A stretch of DNA of 64,000 bases from Isoperla grammatica (Eukaryota > Arthropoda > Insecta > Plecoptera > Perlodidae), in contig OX246740.1 of the NCBI GenBank assembly GCA_945910005.1, positions 4,244,958 through 4,308,957 on the forward strand, read 5' to 3'. The notes under the pieces were generated by a model. The model was not told the origin of the DNA. It ran no database searches and saw only the letters and a program-made list of their open reading frames with translations. The translations under genes were made by a program, and so were the position numbers. Below, one piece after another: positions 13,530-24,594 of the stretch. How positions within the stretch are numbered: the first letter of the stretch is position 1; each line of letters opens with the position of its first letter.

Positions 13530-15933
13530 GATAATATAAAAACAAATATAATAACAAAGGAATATAGAAACGCATCAGAACATACCTAAAAAAAGATGTT
13601 GTACAAAAAAGTAGATGTTGTATCTCTTATTCCTATGGTAGCGTTCGGCAGTGTGTGGTTATCAGTATCCTTGTCAGTGGATTTGTGTCACGATTGTGTA
13701 AGCCGTTGAAATTGAACTTTTGTTGGTTCCAATCCGACCATGAAGCAGAAAATCCTAAGTTGGACTCAGTAATCTATGTCACCTGAGGCAAGGAAGGCAG
13801 TAACAATAACACTGGCTCGCTCGCGTGCAGCGGCTTAGCGCAAAAACCTACATTCATTAAATTGCTTCCCTATGGGGTGTTGTGTTTTATGTCATGTTGT
13901 TTGCCTTTGTTAGTCAAGAATCACTCATCAGTTTCTAAAAGAGGAACATATGATGATGATTAATTTTTAAGCTAGGTACTTATTTGGAATGAGCTAAACT
14001 TTCAATACCAGATAATATATTCAGTATGTAAAACTGCACGGAGTAGGGCAGTGAGAGTGATGGGGGGGGGGGGGAGATCACAAACCAACTCCGTTTTTGG
14101 GGATACATATTTCAAATTTAATTTAATATCATCATAATTCTATATCATTTTAAGACATTCACCGAAAGTTACATTTTTTAAGATGTCAATTATAATTATT
14201 TCTTGACATGTCTTCCACTTTTAAAAGAGAGTAACAATGCACGACGAAGAAAACGTGAACATAATCAGTGTAACTTCAACAATTCGTTAGAGGCAAACCA
14301 ATTGTAATGCAGATCACTTTATAAAGTATGTATTTAGGCCTTAGGGAATTATTGACAGTCAACCCAACCACTAATAATTGAATGTAACCGATCAGAACAT
14401 TTTTTTCTTACTGATGAATTGCAAAATAAAAAATGACGTCTTTAAAAGTTCAACTTATAATTGTTATACTGCAAAGAATTAAAAAATTTACATCACTAGA
14501 TTTCTCGCTAACATTCCCTGCTTGATTGTGTTATGATTCACACGTGTTGGACCGTAGAGCCGCTCTAGGCCAACCAGAACAGACGTAGCTTGTGATGTGA
14601 CGTCACTTCCGCTCGAGCTTCCGGTTCGAGAGAACTAGTGCATAATGTATTCCCGCGAAAACCTCCGAACAACCGGAACCAGGAGGATGTTTTTGTTTCA
14701 TTGCACATAGACCTTAGGGGGTTAAAGTTTCAAATAAAAACTCTCTAACTTTAAATAATAGGTGTATGACAACGCGGGAAACGAAAGTGGGATTTTTTTA
14801 TTATTTATCAGGCCGCACAAACTGTGATTGTGTGGCTTGGAACTTGATTCTAAAGATGAGTTTTACGAGAGTAGCGCTGTAAAGGTCAAAATGGTAAACA
14901 CGAATATCCGAATACGGACCCGGTATCCGGTTTAGTCGCGTACTTGATGAGAGTTTAATATATTTCAATTTTACCCTTCGACCATTTAGTTTAAAAGTCA
15001 AGAGCAAATGGGCAATTGGCTTCAAAATGTTATATTAATTTTGCGTATGCCCTATAGTTTCATATCTGTTCATCTGTTCTGACTTATTTAATTTTGTAAA
15101 GATTGGTTTACACACTTTCCTTACATTCAAGATTTAATAGTTTGTTCCAATAGACACGTATTTTCCTAACTGTGTTACTAGAATCGCTATCATTGGCCGG
15201 ATTTATAAAAGATCGCTTCCCGTTGGCTGGGCTAAGAAGTTTAGGGATAGGAGCTAAGTTGCTATAGTTTCAACTTCCGTCCTTAGGAAGTTATGTGAAC
15301 GCTATGATGCTACTGGACTGGATTCAACTTCGTTAACCCTTAAATCTTCCATCTTAGGAAAGTATGTAAACCCAACATTAGTGTTATAATTATTTCCTCC
15401 CACTCTATATTTTTTTTTTTTTTATATACCACGAATGTTCCGCTTACAATGTTGAACCTCTTTCATGACCTGGCAATTCCCAATAGCTCTGACTGTACAC
15501 GATTGTATTGATTATTACATATGTAACATACACAGTGAAATTATTTTAAATTTCACTCGTCTTGTTGTAACCTTAGTTTATTGCATTGAAACCAAACTAG
15601 ATCATGTTATCATGTTTCTGTCTATATAGCTCTATTTCTCGGCTCCGCGAACGTAGATGTCCAATACAATACAACTAATTAAAATACTCCGGTTTCATTT
15701 TGTGCTGTTTCATCCCTACTTGTGTGTGTATATATATATATATATATATAAAGAAAGGATACATTTTACGGTTAAACCAATCTAAATTTTATTTTTAATG
15801 ATAAGTCAACGTTTCGACGACTTTAGCGTCGTCTTTTTCAAGACATACAAATATACAAAAACAAATAAATAAAAAACCACAACAACCAAAAAACACTTGC
15901 ATATAAAAACGAAAACACTGCCACAGCGATACA

Positions 15934-16224
15934 TCACTGGGTAGCTGCTCTAGCAAGCTCCTTGAATTTGCTTCTGGTTATGGGACCCCCCTGAGACACT
16001 GCTGGAACTCTTTGTCGCTTAGAATGGTCAGCAACAGGCTGATTGATGGCTGGGAACACCTGCTGGACTTTAAGGTTAGCCACAATCGGTTTCCAAGCCG
16101 AAGGTAGTCTTTGAGCGTCATCTCGCTTGTTCAGGTTATGAGGCCGCTTCTCAATCTCAATTGCTTCCCGGATTAACCTCGCTCGAAGATTGTCCACTGA
16201 AGCAAGAAGCCGTACCCCGGCAAA
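15934..16224 (-). pseudogene. Penelope-like ORF fragment, outer minus copy
   Basis: Same C-terminal segment as at 16580, read on the minus strand, with a few substitutions (SKRQRVPAV for SQRQRVPAV). It is fused directly to the second minus copy at CCCCGGCAAAG|CGATACATC. Confidence 0.62.
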
Positions 16225-16232
16225 GCGATACA

Positions 16233-16522
16233 TCACTGGGTAGCTGCTCTAGCAAGCTCCTTGAATTTGCTTCTGGTTATGGGACCCCCCTGAGACACTG
16301 CTGGAACTCTTTGTCTCTGAGAATGGTCAGCAACAGGCTGATTGATGGCTGGGAACACCTGCTGGACTTTAAGGTTAGCCACAATCGGTTTCCAAGCCGA
16401 AGGTAGTCTTTGAGCGTCATCTCGCTTGTTCAGGTTATGAGGCCGCTTCTCAATCTCAATTGCTTCCCGGATTAACCTCGCTCGAAGATTGTCCACTGAA
16501 GCAAGAAGCCGTACCCCGGCAA
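16233..16522 (-). pseudogene. Penelope-like ORF fragment, inner minus copy
   Basis: Direct tandem copy of the fragment at 15934-16224, nearly identical to the plus-strand copy. A spacer of about 60 bp (16523-16585, containing TTAATGTTA and its reverse) separates it from the inverted copy. Confidence 0.62.
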
Positions 16523-16579
16523 AGTTAATGTTATGTCCTTCCTTTATTGTATGTTGTGCTAGAGATGACGTTGACTGGC

Positions 16580-16882
16580 CTTAACATTAACTTTGCCGGG
16601 GTACGGCTTCTTGCTTCAGTGGACAATCTTCGAGCGAGGTTAATCCGGGAAGCAATTGAGATTGAGAAGCGGCCTCATAACCTGAACAAGCGAGATGACG
16701 CTCAAAGACTACCTTCGGCTTGGAAACCGATTGTGGCTAACCTTAAAGTCCAGCAGGTGTTCCCAGCCATCAATCAGCCTGTTGCTGACCATTCTCAGAG
16801 ACAAAGAGTTCCAGCAGTGTCTCAGGGGGGTCCCATAACCAGAAGCAAATTCAAGGAGCTTGCTAGAGCAGCTACCCAGTGA
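16580..16882 (+). pseudogene. Penelope-like element ORF, C-terminal fragment
   Basis: About 98 residues: FAGVRLLASVDNLRARLIRE, then AIEIEKRPHNLNKRDDAQRL and PSAWKP, ending KFKELARAATQ and stop. The string REAIEIEKRPHNLNK..D is typical of the region after the GIY-YIG endonuclease in Penelope-like retroelements (from memory of the family). Reverse transcriptase and most of the endonuclease are missing. Other TE classes with a GIY-YIG-like C-terminus cannot be excluded. Confidence 0.62.
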
Positions 16883-17094
16883 TGTATCGCTGTGGCAGTG
16901 TTTTCGTTTTTATATGCAAGTGTTTTTTGGTTGTTGTGGTTTTTTATTTATTTGTTTTTGTATATTTGTATGTCTTGAAAAAGACGACGCTAAAGTCGTC
17001 GAAACGTTGACTTATCATTAAAAATAAAATTTAGATTGGTTTAACCGTAAAATGTATCCTTTCTTTACATATTGCAACCAACAAAGTCTGAGAA

Positions 17095-17129
<35 letters not shown>

Positions 17130-17132
<3 letters not shown>

Positions 17133-17436
17133 AAATCCAGAAATTAAAAAACCAACCCCGACTGGGAATCGAATCCAGGTCTCCCACTTGCCGGGTGGGC
17201 GCCATAACCCCTAGACCACCGGGACCTGTAATTCAATGACTGGATGTAGTGCATTAAGAGTAAGTGTAACCCAAGCGTTGCAGTGTTGTTCCACCGCCAC
17301 AATCTATCTTAATGCACTACATCCAGTCATTGAATTACCGGTCCCGGTGGTCTAGGGGTTATGGCGCCCACCCGGCAAGTGGGAGACCTGGGTTCGATTC
17401 CCAGTCGGGGTTGGTTTTTTAATTTCTGGATTTCAC
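17130..17436. mobile_element. Inverted pair of tRNA-like SINEs between TA repeats
   Basis: Arms of about 125 bp, from GTGAAATCCAGAAATTAAAA to CATTAAG, are reverse complements around a spacer of about 45 bp. Each arm holds a tRNA-like unit (17154-17225 minus and 17341-17412 plus) with B box GGTTCGATTCC. TA repeats lie at 17098-17125 and 17478-17503. Confidence 0.8.
17341..17412 (+). repeat. tRNA-like SINE head, not a functional tRNA
   Basis: A seven-base acceptor pairing (TCCCGGT/GTCGGGG with wobbles), anticodon stem CCCAC/GTGGG, loop CCGGCAA and T arm with GGTTCGATTCC are visible. Position 33 is C, not U, and the acceptor is weak. I read it as a tRNA-derived promoter. The same unit in reverse is at 17154-17225. 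Confidence 0.7.
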
Positions 17437-17974
17437 ATAACTACCACGTCAAGAGTGTTCTTGCAAAATATTCATATAGATATATATATATATATATATA
17501 TATTGGTATAGTCTGGAATAATATACTGACTGCAAATAATTATTCAATAAGTAAAATGATCACAAAATGGAATATTCCATTTATTTATTTCCTACAAAGC
17601 ATGTATTTTGAACTTTGTTTCAGCTTCGTGATGTTTTAGTCGAGTTAAGTTGCCTAGTTGTTTTAAGTAGCTTCTCTCATGACGTCAGTGCTTAGCATCC
17701 CATACATTAGTCAGGGCAACATCAACAGCTTGGCACTGATATTAGCGACGTGTAAATTAATAATAGGATTACTGTCAGCGTCTGCTTTGAGTTAACATTC
17801 TAACAGATGTAGTCTCCATATGATGCTTGCTCGTACGAGTTGGTTATTATCTTGACGCTAAGCGTGGGATTGGCACAGGGATTATTAGCGCAAGTCAATA
17901 TCATGCCATTACTTAATACAAGACATGGTAAATGTCAGAAGGAGTAACATTAACTTTGATAAGACGTAGATGGT

Positions 17975-18355
17975 AGCATGGTGCGAATTGACGGGGGTGG
18001 GGGAATTCCCCCCCCCCCCCCCCTCTGGTAATTTCATCCCTGGCTCTGTTTTACTAAAATGTTTCCCCGCCAGGGATGGCTTAATCCCCACATCTGCATA
18101 CTTATCTCATCTCATATCATATCAAGTGACTTTATCTAGTAACGTTAATAAATAACACACATAGGAAGTGTTAAAACTACAAAAAAAATAGTTGATGAAA
18201 GATTAATTCTTTTAATCTTGCTTTTCAAAATAATATCTCAGATCGCTTCTAAGGCCATTTGAGGGCAAAAATACCCCAAACACTTTTTTGGCTCCGGCGA
18301 CTGGAGCTTTATCCCAGACCCCTTACTGCCCACGCACATACTATACTAGGGCATC
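17975..18355. mobile_element. hAT-type element, relative of 49705-50091
   Basis: Its left end, GTGCGAATTGACGGGGG, and the internal TAATTTCATCCCTGGCTCTG match the right end of the element at 49705-50091 in reverse. The right part (ACGCACATACTATACTAGGG) matches its left part. The termini are worn and no target duplication is visible. A run of about 15 C follows the end. Confidence 0.65.
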
Positions 18356-18505
18356 CAAAATCGTTTCAAATAGATAGTTAAAGGGCAACTTTAAAACTTC
18401 AAAAACCCCAACGTTAACCGGGAATCGAACCCTGGACCTACTGCATGGAAGCAGCAATAAACCCATGCTAAAGCAACGACCCGAGTGCGAACCCTCAAAT
18501 CGACC
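18350..18505 (-). mobile_element. tRNA-like SINE remnant
   Basis: On the minus strand GCTTTAGCATGGG and the B box AGGGTTCGATTCCCGG sit about 45 bp apart, followed by TTAACGTTGGGGTTTTTGAA. It has the layout of a tRNA SINE head; the tail is not clear. Confidence 0.55.
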
Positions 18506-18633
18506 CCCGCGTCTCACCGGAGGAAGACTACCTGTTGAAATGTTGCTCCCCCCCCCTGGCCACCTGTTGTTATGACAAGAGTTAACACACCGAAACACCT
18601 GTTGGATTCAATCACGAACTATCAGAGGAGAGG

Positions 18634-20247
18634 ATGTGGCAACTGTGTAGTGATAGGCAGGTGCTTGTTAGGTTGGCACGCAGAGTAGTGATAGGCAGGT
18701 GCTTCTTAGGTTGGCACGCAGAGTAGTGATAGGCAGGTGCTTGTTAGGTTGGCACGCAGAGTAGTGATAGGCAGGTGCTTCTTAGGTTGGCACGCAGAGT
18801 AGTGATAGGCAGGTGCTTCTTAGGTTGGCACGCAGAGTAGTGATAGGCAGGTGCTTCTTAGGTTGGCACGCAGAGTAGTGATAGGCAGGTGCTTCTTAGG
18901 TTGGCACGCAGAGTAGTGATAGGCAGGTGCTTCTTAGGTTGGCACGCAGAGTAGTGATAGGCAGGTGCTTCTTAGGTTGGCACGCAGAGTAGTGATAGGC
19001 AGGTGCTTCTTAGGTTGGCACGCAGAGTAGTGATAGGCAGGTGCTTCTTAGGTTGGCACGCAGAGTAGTGATAGGCAGGTGCTTCTTAGGTTGGCTCGCA
19101 GAGTAGTGATAGGCAGGTGCTTCTTAGGTTGGCACGCAGAGTAGTGATAGGCAGGTGCTTCTTAGGTTGGCACGCAGAGTAGTGATAGGCAGGTGCTTCT
19201 TAGGTTGGCACGCAGAGTAGTGATAGGCAGGTGCTTGTTAGTTTGGCACACAGAGTAGTGATAGGCAGGTGCTTCTTAGGTTGGCACGCAGAGTAGTGAT
19301 AGGCAGGTGCTTCTTAGGTTGGCACGCAGAGTAGTGATAGGCAGGTGCTTCTTAGGTTGGCACGCAGAGTAGTGATAGGCAGGTGCTTCTTAGGTTGGCA
19401 CGCAGAGTAGTGATAGGTAGGTGCTTCTTAGGTTGGCACGCAGAGTAGTGATAGGCAGGTGCTTCTTAGGTTGGCACGCAGAGTAGTGATAGGCAGGTGC
19501 TTCTTAGGTTGGCACGCAGAGTAGTGATAGGCAGGTGCTTCTTAGGTTGGCACGCAGAGTAGTGATAGGCAGGTGCTTCTTAGGTTGGCACGCAGAGTAG
19601 TGATAGGCAGGTGACCCTTAGGTTGGCACGCAGAGTAGTGATAGGCAGGTGCTTCTTAGGTTGGCACGCAGAGTAGTGATAGGCTGGTGCTTCCTAGGTT
19701 GGCACGCAGAGTAGTGATAGGCAGGTGCTTCTTAGGTTGGCACGCAGAGTAGTGATAGGCAGGTGCTTCTTAGGTTGGCACGCAGAGTAGTGATAGGCAG
19801 GTGCTTCTTAGGTTGGCACGCAGAGTAGTGATAGGCAGGTGCTTCTTAGGTTGGCACGCAGAGTAGTGATAGGCAGGTGCTTCTTAGGTTGGCACGCAGA
19901 GTAGTGATAGGCAGGTGCTTCTTAGGTTGGCACGCAGAGTAGTGATAGGCAGGTGCTTCTTAGGTTGGCACGCAGAGTAGTGATAGGCAGGTGCTTCTTA
20001 GGTTGGCACGCAGAGTAGTGATAGGCAGGTGCTTCTTAGGTTGGCACGCAGAGTAGTGATAGGCAGGTGCTTCTTAGGTTGGCACGCAGAGTAGTGATAG
20101 GCAGGTGCTTCTTAGGTTGGCACGCAGAGTAGTGATAGGCAGATGCTTCTTAGGTTGGCACGCAGAGTAGTGATAGGCAGGTGCTTCTTAGGTTGGCACG
20201 CAGAGTAGTGATAGGCAGATGCTTCTTAGGTTGGCACGCAGAGTAGC
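18634..20247. repeat. 38-bp minisatellite, about 42 copies
   Basis: The unit AGTGATAGGCAGGTGCTTCT plus TAGGTTGGCACGCAGAGT repeats with very few changes (CTTGTT variants near the left edge, GACCCTT once). Such uniformity points to recent expansion. Confidence 0.98.
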
Positions 20248-20330
20248 CTGTGCTCAACATTACAATACAAGTAGGTTGGCATTGCATAGTATAGATTGTC
20301 AGTGATAAAAAGTAAAAACTAAACTTAGTA

Positions 20331-20502
20331 GAACGCCCTGTTCTATACCTGAACATTGTCACTTTGTGATATACCTCGCTTTAGGTGATATCTACGTAAA
20401 TATGAGGTAGATTGAGGTTATGTTTAGAGTACTGCCGGTATAGAAATCACTTAAAGTGATATATGTTAAAAAGTGACAACTGTCTGGAATAGGGGCCTTG
20501 GT
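20331..20502. mobile_element. Worn palindromic MITE
   Basis: CCTGTTCTATACCTGAACAT...GTCACTTTGTGATATA at the left and its imperfect reverse, TGATATATGTTAAAAAGTGA...GGAATAGGGGCC, at the right form arms of about 60 bp. Confidence 0.5.
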
Positions 20503-20737
20503 AAAGAATAGTGTCAACTAGTATTAGGACTTTTTACTGTTCCTTTTCAAATGTTAGCGATTTAAACCCAATGTTTTAAAAAATGATCATGCTTTTTCAA
20601 ACAGGCTCTAGGCCTACTGTTTTACTGGTTGAAGAATGGTGATTTGTTTTGAAAATTGCATTTAATATTGTATTTGTTTGACAAGAAACAGTTAATAGAT
20701 TTGATACTAGTTGATAGACAGTAAATTGACGAATTAA

Positions 20738-20884
20738 GGCCCAGTATTATAACGCCCGGCTAAATATTTAGCCCACCACTAGCTTGTATTCTCCATGGCA
20801 ACCACCAATCCTAAACGTGGTTTCATAGGAAAAAACAAGTAAGCCCAGTGGTAAACGTTTAGCCGGGCGTTATAATACCGGAAC
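20738..20884. mobile_element. Harbinger-type MITE (TAA target duplication)
   Basis: Terminal inverted repeats GGCCCAGTATTATAACGCCC and GGGCGTTATAATACCGGAAC flank a 147-bp palindromic element. TAA lies outside both ends, the 3-bp target typical of PIF/Harbinger. A second copy is cut by the window start. Confidence 0.75.
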
Positions 20885-21019
20885 TAAGTGTAGTGTAAAG
20901 GTACATTACATTTAAACGTTGAAAAATATGTATATCATTGCTGAACGTGAACGGTATTCGATACCAATCTTTACAGATTCCTAAAATAAATGTATTTAAT
21001 TGAATTTTGCATCTTGCGC

Positions 21020-21023
<4 letters not shown>

Positions 21024-21077
<54 letters not shown>
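21024..21077. repeat. TA dinucleotide repeat
   Basis: About 25 TA units in AT-rich sequence. Nothing else is recognised from 20890 to 22410. Confidence 0.95.
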
Positions 21078-21080
<3 letters not shown>

Positions 21081-22422
21081 TATTTATTTATTTTTATATT
21101 CTGTATTATTATTATTAATTTTAGTTTGTTCTATTGTCGTTTTATTCAACTTTTTTGTCGAAAAATCATCATAGACTCATAGTCATAAGTTGACGCATTC
21201 AATTAAGAAACATATTTTTAATAACGATTATTTTACAAATTCAAAGCATGTGTAGTTTCAGAAAACATGTTGCTTTCACTCACGGTTAGGGTATGAAAAT
21301 ACACAACCCGCTTATTAGTGCATGTAGCCAGTTTTTGTTCAGGGTACAATTTATTTATTTTTTGTCTAGAACGTCAGCTACACATTTTTTAAGAACTCTA
21401 GTCCAAATCCGATAATAAGTGATTATTGCAAGTTGAGCAAAATAAACACGTTTGTTGAATTTTCCATTTTGATACGCGAATTCTCTTACCAAGTTAACTA
21501 GTTGGTCTATAATTTTGAAACAATCGTTACAGCAACCAGTGATATGTTTACTACATATTATTTCATATACGTTACACCTTAAAAGTGAATAAAAGAACTT
21601 GTAGATCGAGATACGTGTCGATGTGTTGTGCCTGCATCAACGTTTTACAAGCTAGTCCATCATCTGAACTGCCGGGCTTGTAAGAGGAAGAGACGGGTAA
21701 AGGTAGCCGTGACGTCAGTAGCCAGTGGCCTCTGAATACATTCTGCCCGGAACTTGAAATGAGATTACAAAATGTTCCCCTTCCACGTACAGCAGAGGTA
21801 GAGTGTCATTGAATGGATTTTAAGAGGCTTAATTTCTAGTTGCCTTGCGGCCAGCGCCCTGTGGACTGCTGAAGGTAACGCATAGAAATCTTAATTGTAT
21901 GGAGAGGTAAGTTATGAGAGGTCGGACCTTCAGTTGGTCTGGCCAGCAAAGCTTACAACATCGTCCAACTATATAAAGCCTAGCAACAATGTGGGTATTA
22001 GAGAGGGATTTGCTATGTCTGCATGGCAAACTAACATGGTGGTCTCATTCCAAAGAGCCACAGTCAAATGCAAAACGACAAATCATAACGTGAAGCTGGA
22101 ACTATATACGTCTAGGTAATTCAATTCCATTTTGTGTGTCTAGTAACTAGATAGATGTGTTAATTGGTTTATTAGAAAATAAGTTGTAAAGCCTATTTGG
22201 TTGACTTATGGTGAGACATAGGGATATAATTAGGTAGACATGGCTCTCTAGGACAGGTTATCAATATAGTCGAATTTTCATCGCACCTAACAGCATAGTC
22301 AACACTTTAACGTGCTACCTGGATAAATTTAAACCTTTATGAAAGAGGGGAACTAAAAAAGTCATGTTGTTGTTTGTTTGTTTAACTTGATGCCTCCTAG
22401 ATGAAACAATGAATCTTACAAG

Positions 22423-22821
22423 TAGGGATGGGATAGTGTACACGTGTAAACGTGTACACGCTTTAATGCGTGTACACGTTTACTATTTCTCTCGTTACAA
22501 TAAACGCGCCGCGTGTAATACTATACTGTGTGCGACCGACCACGGAGGGCTTTGCGCCGACGAGTGGTTTCATGCGATGTGCGACCGTCCTCACTCATCA
22601 GTTGTCACTTGTCACAAGTGATCCGAGGTCAGAACCATGAAACACGCTGGATTACGTCTTGAAACTGTTTGCGGGAACAACCCTTTAAAACATAATTTTT
22701 CGGCCTGGACAGAACATGAATTTTTTTCGAAAGCGGGACCCCACGGACGTGTACACGTGTACACGGCTTTGCAAGCAGCAGTGTACACGTTTAGTGAAGT
22801 ACACGCTCTTGCCCATCCCTA
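22423..22821. mobile_element. Non-autonomous hAT element with perfect 8-bp target duplication
   Basis: Ends TAGGGATGGG and CCCATCCCTA are inverted, and CTTACAAG is repeated exactly on both sides (22415-22422, 22822-22829). Eight-bp duplications mark hAT elements. Sub-terminal parts carry several copies of CGTGTACACG in both orientations, probably transposase binding sites. The 70-codon ORFs inside are not transposase. Confidence 0.92.
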
Positions 22822-23085
22822 CTTACAAGGTCCGTCAATGCCCTGACGAACCGAGTTTATGTAAACCTTAAAGTTAGGTCTTCTCATGGGCATGAAAATC
22901 GCCATTCTCGTGCCCACTACAAAAACTGGCTTATAAGAAACGCATTATTTTGTTTATCGTTTATAATTTTTCACCAACTTCGCCCAGTTTACTACAGTGC
23001 TTTTATAAGTATGTAGTAATACATAATAATATATTTTAGTGTGATGACTAACTAGGTATTGCGGTATATGAAATAGTTGTGATGT

Positions 23086-23360
23086 AATAATAATAATTTT
23101 TCGAAGGAATACCCGTTATAGGGTGCACACCAGCTTTACTTGATGTGCCTCTCTTCAGGTGACTAACTAGGTTAGTAGGGTGTTTGAATAGCTAGGAAGG
23201 AATGTCCGAGGGCTATTATAGTAGGACTCAATCCCAGCATTCGCCTTACGACTGAGGAAAGCCTCGGAAAAAACTTTTGAGGACTGCCTGTGGACAGAAT
23301 CGAACCAGCGACCTCCCGAATTAGAGTCTCGCGTCTTACCGCTGAGCCACCTCCATCGGT
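23086..23360 (-). mobile_element. tRNA-derived SINE, family with CCGAGG core, full copy
   Basis: Minus strand: tRNA-like head GGCTCAGCGGTAAGACGCGA with B box GGTTCGATTC, then a core TTCCGAGGCTTTCCTCAGTC, GGACATTCC, a 3' part with GAAGAGAGGCACATCAAG, and an AAT-rich tail at 23086-23100. The core resembles conserved SINE domains of arthropods, but I cannot name the family. Confidence 0.78.
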
Positions 23361-23531
23361 GTCCGAGGGCTGTTGTAGGACACATTCCAAACATTCATAT
23401 TTTGACTGAGAAAAACCTCAGAAAAAATTCTTAAAACATGACTCAAGGACTGCCGGTGTCCGGTAACGAACAGGTAACCTCCAGAATTAGAGTCTCGCGT
23501 CTTACCACTGAGCCAGCTACATTGGTTACAG
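23360..23531 (-). mobile_element. Second SINE copy, 3'-truncated, next to the first
   Basis: Same head (GGCTCAGTGGTAAGACGCGA) and core as the copy at 23086 but no 3' part; it begins where the first copy's head ends. Either insertion at the head or a tandem dimer. Confidence 0.72.
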
Positions 23532-23539
23532 TATGATAT

Positions 23540-24580
23540 AGTATTGTATTCTTTGTATTGGGGTCTGGCAACATGGGAGGCACTCATTAGTGTTATTAAA
23601 TTACAAAATAATACCGGCAATGCGACCCGGTACGTTCCGGCTCAAAATAAGTTTTTTGAAACAAAGAGAAATAGTGTTCATTTATGTGTGTGCTTTTGTA
23701 TTGTTCGAGTGAATAAAACCTATTTATTTCAAGGAAAGTATTTGACCCCGTATGCGATGGTGAACTTTCAAACGTGAATTGTTTTCCATTATCAGATATC
23801 TCCTTCGAATGATAAATCATCCATGCTGGTTGCGACGAGAGGCGAGTGTACCGCTTCCATTTATCTTGTTTACAATATAGGCCCAGCGAATGTCCGTACC
23901 GGGGGGGTGTCGATGTAATGCTAAACCCATACAGTCATTGATCAAACAATATACTGCCACACTTCAGTAATAACAATTGTGTAATATCTATTTTCGTATC
24001 ACGGGCAAACATTAAAATACTTTCAATGTTAGCGAAGCTATCTATATTCTACTATGGCATTTAGGAAACAGAAATAATAATATATGTTTGTAATAATAAT
24101 TTTTCGTTAGAAACCTGCCCAGCGTCAATTAAAAAAAAAATAGGAAAACATTGTAGAAAACCTTCAGTCGGGATTGCCGGAGATCTCACGAAAAGGTCCG
24201 TATTCATAGTCTTCCCCTAGTAGGACATTCCATTGTTACTAGGTAACAATCTTATGCATGACATTTTCCACACAAAAATAAATCCTTATTTGTTTTAGAA
24301 AACAGTAATATCTTGTATAAAGAAACATATGGTCTCCTAGGCTTAAGGGTCGCTAATGGATGGAGATGTAGGTTTTGCGCTGTACTAACGGTTAACAAAT
24401 CCGATCTCCTCAGAGTCATCTACTCCAATCACAGGGCATCACAGCAGAAACTTCAACTCCATATATAAAGCAATATAAATAAAATAACATCTAAGACGCC
24501 AATAAAAATCGTGTTATTTCAAATCGAATACACATGGCAACTGTTATTTCGCTCTTTGTGTGCGTGCGTGACCCGGTCAC
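23540..24580. other. Spacer, no feature seen
   Basis: Mixed-composition sequence with a short G run near 23901 and no recognisable ORF or repeat. Confidence 0.45.
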
Positions 24581-24594
24581 CCCGTGCTTGCCCA

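Larger units (their letters stand above)
15729..17125. mobile_element. Inverted pair of Penelope-like element 3' ends between TA repeats
   Basis: The left part (15752-16522, minus) and right part (16580-17065, plus) are reverse complements, from AACCGTAAAATGTATCC inward. Both ends lie next to TA microsatellites (15729-15751 and 17098-17125). The left part is itself a partial direct duplication, with two ORF ends at 15934 and 16233. The arms hold the C-terminal ORF and 3' UTR with GTCGTCGAAACGTTGAC. GIY-YIG Penelope elements are known for tandem and inverted arrangements and for simple-sequence targets. Confidence 0.68.

Noticed and set aside
17341..17412. Functional tRNA-Ala(GGC)
   Set aside because: Position 33 is not U, the acceptor stem has wobbles, and the unit lies in an inverted SINE pair.
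18634..20247. CRISPR-like or telomeric repeat
   Set aside because: Units of 38 bp are contiguous with no spacers and do not resemble telomere repeats.
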